Below are positions 57,601-64,000 of a DNA stretch of 64,000 bases, one piece after another. The stretch is from contig CAKOYU010000002.1 of the NCBI GenBank assembly GCA_934130975.1, forward strand, positions 1 to 64,000, given 5' to 3'. The notes below the pieces were generated by a model that had not been told where the DNA came from, searched no databases, and worked only from the letters and a program-made list of their open reading frames with translations. The position numbers and the translations under genes are program-made. Within the stretch, counting starts at the first letter, position 1; each line of letters begins with the position of its first letter. This stretch comes from an uncultured Clostridia bacterium (GTDB taxonomy: Bacteria > Bacillota > Clostridia > TANB77 > CAG-508).

Positions 57601-60600
57601 TTGAAAAAGTATCATCTGCAAAAGATGCATCTGCTAAGACTGAAACATTTGTATTTAATGTAATAGATAAATATTTAGATACAAGTGATCCAGTAACAAC
57701 TAGTGAAATTTCAGTATATGTAGATGGCGAATTAGTACCAACATCACAAATAACAAGAACATTGACAAAAGTGTCTGATATTAGTGGAACTGTAAATGGA
57801 ACAAGCAAAGTAGTTGGACATCAATATAAATTAGTATTATCAAACTTAGAGCAAACTAGAAAATCTATAGATTATAATAGAGAATATTCAGATTGGAGTG
57901 GTAACTTCTCAATTAAGATTGCAGAAGGGGCTGTAAAAGATACAAATACACCAACACCAAATAAGAATGTAGAGACAACTATAGATGGAGATTTTGTAGA
58001 CTTTATTAAACCAAATGTAACATATAAATATTCTAAATCTGATATAGATTATGATAATAAAACATTTACAATGATATTTGATATTACAGATAAACATTTT
58101 GCTTCTAGTACATTAACTTTAAGTGATTTAGCAATTAAAGTTGATGGTGAAACACCAAATTGGGATAACACAGGAGTTCATGGAGTTGCTAAAGAGTTAA
58201 CTTCTACTGATATTAAGAATACAGTAAATGGAACAAGTAAAGTTATTGGTAAACGTTATACTTTGAAATTATCTCATTTAGAACAACTTGAAAAACTTGC
58301 AGGAAAAGAAACTATGGATTACAGTGGTGTAATTACAGTTGCTATTCCAGCAGATAAAGTTGCAGATACATCAAACAATAAGAATAATGCAGTTACTATT
58401 ACTTCTGGTATAGAGTTTAAAGGTGAGTCTGGATATGGAGATATAAAAGCACCTTCTAATAATACTATAATGGCTATTGGAGGAAATGCATCAGGAAGCG
58501 GAGTATCAGGAGAATATGCAGGAATGAAAGTATATTCTGCTAGCATATCAAATGAAAATGGAGTTATAAGCAGTTATGATGCTACAAACAATACAGGTAA
58601 TGGTCATAGTAATTCTGCAACAACATGGAAAGATTTAACAGGAAGTAATAATGGAACAATTAATGGAGCAACTTGGGGAAGTGATTATCTAAGCTTTGAT
58701 GGTACAAATGATTGGGTAAGCCTAGGAAAAATGAGCTTAACTAAACAAGCAACATTAGAATTAACATTATCTATTGATAGTATACAAAGTGGAAATAAAT
58801 ATGTTTTAAATAATTTTGAAAGTGGAGGCGTTGGAATCTTCTTGAGTAACGGATATCCAGTATTCCAAGTATATAGTAGTAGCCAAAACAAATATATAAA
58901 TATTAAAGCACCTTCTGCATTAACAGTAGGAGAAAAAACAAACATTAAAGGTATCTATGATGGAAACCAAATATACTTATATATAAATGGCCAACCAGTT
59001 AAAGGAACAGTAGTAGACGTAGTAGACCCAATATGGGAGAAAGTAAGTTCATCTGTAAAAATAAAAGATCAAACAGCAACTATAGTAGCTAAAGGTACAG
59101 ATAAATTCTTTGCAAGTAGCAACTTAACAGCTGACAAGATCAAATTAGTAATAGATGATAAAGAAATTACTGAAGGAGTTGACATTAAAGTTGGAACATC
59201 AACGCCTGTATATACAGAAGATGGAACAACAAGAATTGGAGACCAATACACAATAACTGTTAGTGGTTCAGGATTGAACTTTACAACAAGTCAAGTAAAA
59301 ATAAGAATTGGAACAAATACAATAACAGACAACTCTGGAAATACTAATAAAACAACAGATTTAATATTATTTACAACATTAAAAGAAACTAATACAGAGA
59401 CTGAAGCAACTAGTGCGTTCTTAGGGAATGATACAATTGAAAGACAGAACATTGAAAATGTAACATTTGTAGATAATATTCCATCATCAGTATATGATGT
59501 ATCAGCTAAGGAATTTAAAGATGCTACAGCTTGGGATGTTTCAGCAACACAAGATAAATCTATTATTGCTTGGTATACTAAAAATGCTAATGAAAGTATA
59601 AAAGTTTATATTGGTAGCGAAGATGAAATATTTGGAAATACAGATTCAAGTTACTTATTCAATTGCATAGGAAATTCAGAATTATGTACAGCAACAGAGG
59701 CAATTACTAATATTAGTTTATTGAATGTGGGTAATGTAACTAATATGGATAGAATGTTTAGAAATACTGGTTATAATGCAATGACAAGCTTAAATTTAGG
59801 TGATAATTTTGATACAAGTAATGTAACAAATATGTCAGGAATGTTTGCAAGAACTGGTTATAAGAAGATGAAGACATTTGATCTTGGAAGCAATTTTGAT
59901 ACAAGCCAAGTAACAAATATGAGTTATATGTTTGTTCATACTGGAGCTGCAGTAATGGAAGTATTAGATTTAAAAGGTAAATTTGATACAAGTGCAGTAA
60001 CAAATATGAGTCATATGTTTGATAGCACAGGATATACAGCAATGAAAACATTGAACTTAGGCAGTGCTTTTAATACATCAATAGTAGAAAATATGAGTGG
60101 CATGTTCCAAAATACAGGATTTACTGCAATGACAAGCTTAGATCTAGGAAGTAAATTTAAAACTTCTAAAGTAAAAGATATGTCATACATGTTTGCAAAT
60201 ACAGGACATAATGCAATGACAAGCTTGAAACTAGGAAGTGAATTTGATACTACTCTAGTAACAAATATGAGAGAAATGTTTAATGGCTGTGGACAAGCAG
60301 AATTAACATCATTAGATTTAGGAACTAAATTTAATACAAAAAATGTAACTGACATGAATGCAATGTTTGCAAATTGTGGTACTAAAATAACAAAATTAGA
60401 TTTAGGAGATGTATTCTACACAACAAAGGTTAAAGACATGTATCATATGTTCTATAATTGTGGAAGCTCATTAATGACAGAACTTGATTTAGGTCCAGCA
60501 TTTACTAGAATACCAAATGATAGTATTACAGGAACATCAAAAGATGTAAATGGTGATAATGTTCCGGCTCATAATGGCTATGACGGAATGTTTGATGAAA

Positions 60601-63600
60601 CAGGAAAACCAGCAGAGATAAAAATTCAAGTATCAGAACAAATCTATCTAAATAAAAATGATTTCAAACTAAATACAGATGCAACAGATTCAATAATCAA
60701 CTATACAAGAGGAACAATAAATCCTAAGTATAGAACAGAATGGATCAAAGAAGCATCAGCATTAGCAATAGATAAAGACAACTTAGAAAATAGCAAAATA
60801 ACAGTAACATTGAGAGGTAGAACAAATGCAGAAGCAGGAAAAGACTTTACAAGTAATGTAACAAGTTCATTAACTGCAGATAAAATACATGTATACTTTG
60901 ATGGAGAAGAAGCAACAGATATAACAAAAGATATTGCTACAGCAACAACTACAAAGAATGCAACAACAGGAGCAAATGATGTATTACAAGTAATAACACT
61001 TTCTAACTTAGAAGAAACTCTAAGACAAAAAGGTAAGAACTATAAAGAATGGAGTGGTAACATTTCATTAAAAATAGACAAAAAGACATTAAAAGATACA
61101 ACATATAATAACCAAAACTTACAAGCAATTGATACATCAGGAACAATGGAAGACATTGTTATAAAAGAAGCAGAAAATATATCTGCAAATACAACAGGAA
61201 CAATGTTTGCTGATTACATCAGACCAGAATTTACATATGAATATTCAAATACAAATATAGATTATGATAAGAAAAATGTAACAGTGGTATTTGATATAAC
61301 AGATAAATACTTTAAAGAATCAGCAATTACACTTGATAACACAACAATCCAAGTTGATGGAGTTGAGCCTGATTGGACAAAAGTAACAAGAACATTTAGC
61401 AAAAAGAAATTAGAAGCAGACCAAACAGTTGGAGACATTACATATAAAGCAAATGGAGACATTTACACAACAATAAATGGTAAACAACAAAAAATAGGAG
61501 AAAGATATGAACTTAAACTAGATGGTTTAGAAACCCAGAATGGAGAAGGTTATAGTGGTAATGTAACTTTGGCCTTCCCAGCTGGAGCATTAAATGCAAA
61601 TGGAACATTAAAAAATGGAATAGTTGATGAAAGTGGAAACTTAAATTCAGCAAAAACAATAACAATTGGTATAGATGATCCTGCTACTCATCCAGAACAC
61701 AAAGATCCAGTTGTAGTCGATGTTGTAAATCCATTATGGAGCTATGGTACAAGTACTATCAACAGAGTAAGAAATGGAGCAGAAGCTGATACAGTAGATG
61801 TTACAATAATTGGTAGTGATAAATACTATAGTACAAATACATTAACAACAGATAAAATTAAAGTATATGTAGATGATCAACTAGAAAGTTCAATAACAAA
61901 GAATTTAGAAGAAATAACAGATAAAACAATATTAAAACAATTAGCTACAAAACAAGGTTTAGCTGATGTAGATAATCTAAAATTTGTGGGTTATAAATTA
62001 ACATTAGGAAACTTTGAAAAAATAAACGGAGTTACAAAAGTTGTAATAGATGCAGGAACAATTGCAGATGAAAGTGGAAATAAAAATATAGAAACTCCAA
62101 TCCTAGTAGGAAATCCAGAATGGGTAGAAGTTGGTGATAATTCTACAAATCCAATTTATCCAGCATTTAGAAATAATATAGTAGACTTTATAAAGCCAGT
62201 AATTAAATATACATATTCAGCAGTAGAAGGAGTAACAAACCCAGATATTGATTATGAGGCAAAAACATTAACAGTTAAATTTACTGTAACAGATAAATAT
62301 ATTAGAGAAGATTCAATAATGAATGCAGATGGAACATTAAATGCAGATAATATAAGAATCAAAGTTGCAGGAACAGATTTAACAGAACAGTTACACACAA
62401 CAGTTACTTCGCAACCATTAACAGATGGAACTGGAACAGAATATACATTTGTAGTATCAAACTTTGAACTAGTATATGACGAAGCAAATAAATATCAAGA
62501 TTACAGTGGTGCAGTTGATTTTGTATTTACAGCAGAAAAAGTAGATGATACTTCTGGAAACAAAAATAGTGCAACAACAATTACATTAGATTATGATGAT
62601 GGTGATGATCCAGACAATCCAGTAATAGTCGATGTAATAGATCCATTAGTAGAAAGAACAGCTGATAAATTAAGTGCTCTAAATGCAAATGGTGTAATTA
62701 ACAGAGATATAACAAATGAGACAGGAACTGTAAGTCTTAGAATTAGAATTTCTGATAAATATTTAGACCAAGCTTTACTACAAAATGCAGTAAATGTTCA
62801 AAAAATGAAAGTTAAGGTTGTAAAACCTGATGGAGAGATAGTATATCCAGAAACAATTACAAAACAAGTCTCTCAAGTAAGTAAACAAGCAACATCAGTT
62901 ATATATCAAATAGTATTAGGAGTATTTGGAGATAACGAAGGTGTAACAAGTGTTATTATTCCTGAAGGAGTAGTAATAGACAAATATGGAAATAAAAATA
63001 AAGAGACTGAGGTCTTAGTTGGAAATGCTACATGGACAGAGTCAGGAGATTCTAAAGGTGAATATACAGCATTTAGAAATAGTATAGTAGACTTTACAAG
63101 ACCTGTTTGGGAATATTCTACAAGTAGTATAACAAGAGATAGAAATGGAGAAACAGGAACTGTAACAGTTAAAATACTAGGACGCGATAAATATTACTTA
63201 AAAGATACATTAACTGAAGATAAGATTTTAGTATATGTAGATAATTCAAAAAATCCAAGTAGACCAGTATCAACAATTACTAAACAACTAACTAAGATAA
63301 CAGATTCTGCAGAACTAGATGGAGCTGACACAGGATATTTATTGACATTAGGAAATTTTGAAACACATGATGGAGCAGTAAAAATCTCAATTGCAGATAA
63401 TACAATTAAAGATACTTCTGGAAATGGCAACAAGATAACAGAATTTTCAGTAGGAAATAAAAATTGGGTTGAAACTGATATTAGTGATAATGCTGATAAT
63501 CCAAAATATACAGCATTTAGAAATAGTATTGTAGACTTTATAAAACCAACAATTAGATATCAATATTCAGAAGGAACTAATCCAGTAATAGACCGAGATA

Positions 63601-64000
63601 AAAAACAAGTAAAAATAACATTTGATGCAGTTGATACAAACTTCTTAGAAAGTGACATATTATCTGCTGATGATATAAAACAAATACTTGTTGATGATTA
63701 TGATGTAACAGAAACCATAACAAAAGAATTAACAAGCTCAGATATCACAGATGGATCTGGAAATGGAATTAGATATACCTTAACATTATCAAATTTTGAA
63801 ATTGACAGTAATTTAGAAAATGAAATATTCAGAAGACATAGTGGTAAAATAGAATTTGTAATTGGAGCAAACATGGTTAGAGATACATCAGGAAATGCGA
63901 ACATTGAAACAAAAATAGTAGTTGACAATGACAACGGAGACGATAGTGATAATTATATTAGAGTAGACTTTATCAAACCAAAATTATTCTATAAAGAGAA
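51633..64000 (+). pseudogene. Giant modular surface protein 2, 3' part after the frameshift (runs off the window)
   Basis: I followed this frame codon by codon at 51.6-52.6 kb and 58.4-59.1 kb, and it is in phase again at the window end. No long plus-strand ORF with a stop lies in between, so it appears open for at least 12.3 kb (over 4,100 codons). It holds the rest of LRR block G (to 52195), Ig-like repeats, block H (54835-56225), more Ig-like repeats, a permuted LamG (58430-58990), block I (59385-60715) and Ig-like repeats to the end. Motifs are as in giant protein 1 (TDKYF, YSG, VDVVDPIW, NPKYRTEW). From 61.7 kb the repeats diverge (GNPEWVE...AFRNNIVDFIKP). The first in-frame ATG is 51633, with GGAG 14 nt upstream but no signal sequence, so independent export is unlikely. 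Confidence 0.8.
58430..58990 (+). other. Circularly permuted LamG-like domain in giant protein 2
   Basis: The C-terminal part of a LamG fold (IKAPSNNTIMAIGGNA...EYAGMKVYSASIS) comes first, followed by the N-terminal part (ISSYDATNN...WKDLTGSNNGTINGA, YLSFDGTNDWVSLGK...YDGNQIYLYINGQPVKG). It sits in the linker between two Ig-like repeats, splitting ESGYG from GTVVDVVDPIW. Confidence 0.65.

Overview
The window is low-GC DNA from what looks like an anaerobic, spore-forming member of the Clostridia. The evidence is SpoVG, a SipL-type SPOCS/LysM protein and YunB, a three-gene electron-bifurcating-type [FeFe] hydrogenase locus, strong AGGAGG ribosome binding sites and A/T-rich sigma-A-type promoters. 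I cannot name the species.

Layout. 0-3 kb: a MATE-like membrane protein, tRNA-Thr(CGU) and murC (minus strand). 3.1-3.3 kb: a palindromic-ended intergenic element that recurs at 47.5 kb. 3.5-6.1 kb: spoVG and a two-gene ABC exporter. 6.3-7.9 kb: a LiaF-like protein and a DUF4097 protein, likely envelope sensing. 8.0-10.4 kb: sipL and yunB. 10.6-12.6 kb: a sigma-70 factor (minus) divergent from a frameshifted RAYT (REP-associated tyrosine transposase). 12.8-18.0 kb: NuoE-like, NuoF-like and HydA hydrogenase subunits with a small membrane protein between the last two. 18.2-22.1 kb: three poorly characterised genes, one an exported surface protein. 22.4-64 kb: two gigantic surface-protein genes built of LamG, BspA-type LRR (DUF285) and Ig-like modules. 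The first is about 8,180 aa. The second runs off the window and carries a frameshift near 51.6 kb.

Three things stand out. (1) A short-unit repeat family (core CAAAACAGAACCGGTCCC) occurs at ten loci between 6.1 and 20.5 kb. It always points toward the gene downstream of it, usually lies just upstream of a promoter or ribosome binding site, and flanks the RAYT in inverted orientation. (2) The two giant genes look like one super-repeat array split in mid-module. Protein 1 stops inside a BspA block and protein 2 resumes, behind a new promoter and signal sequence, with what normally follows. (3) The cassette between the giants holds a candidate type I toxin-antitoxin module: a 34-aa hydrophobic ORF and a convergent antisense RNA with a consensus promoter and terminator.

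All calls come from reading the sequence and the translations. No database search or structure prediction was run, so family names rest on recognised motifs.
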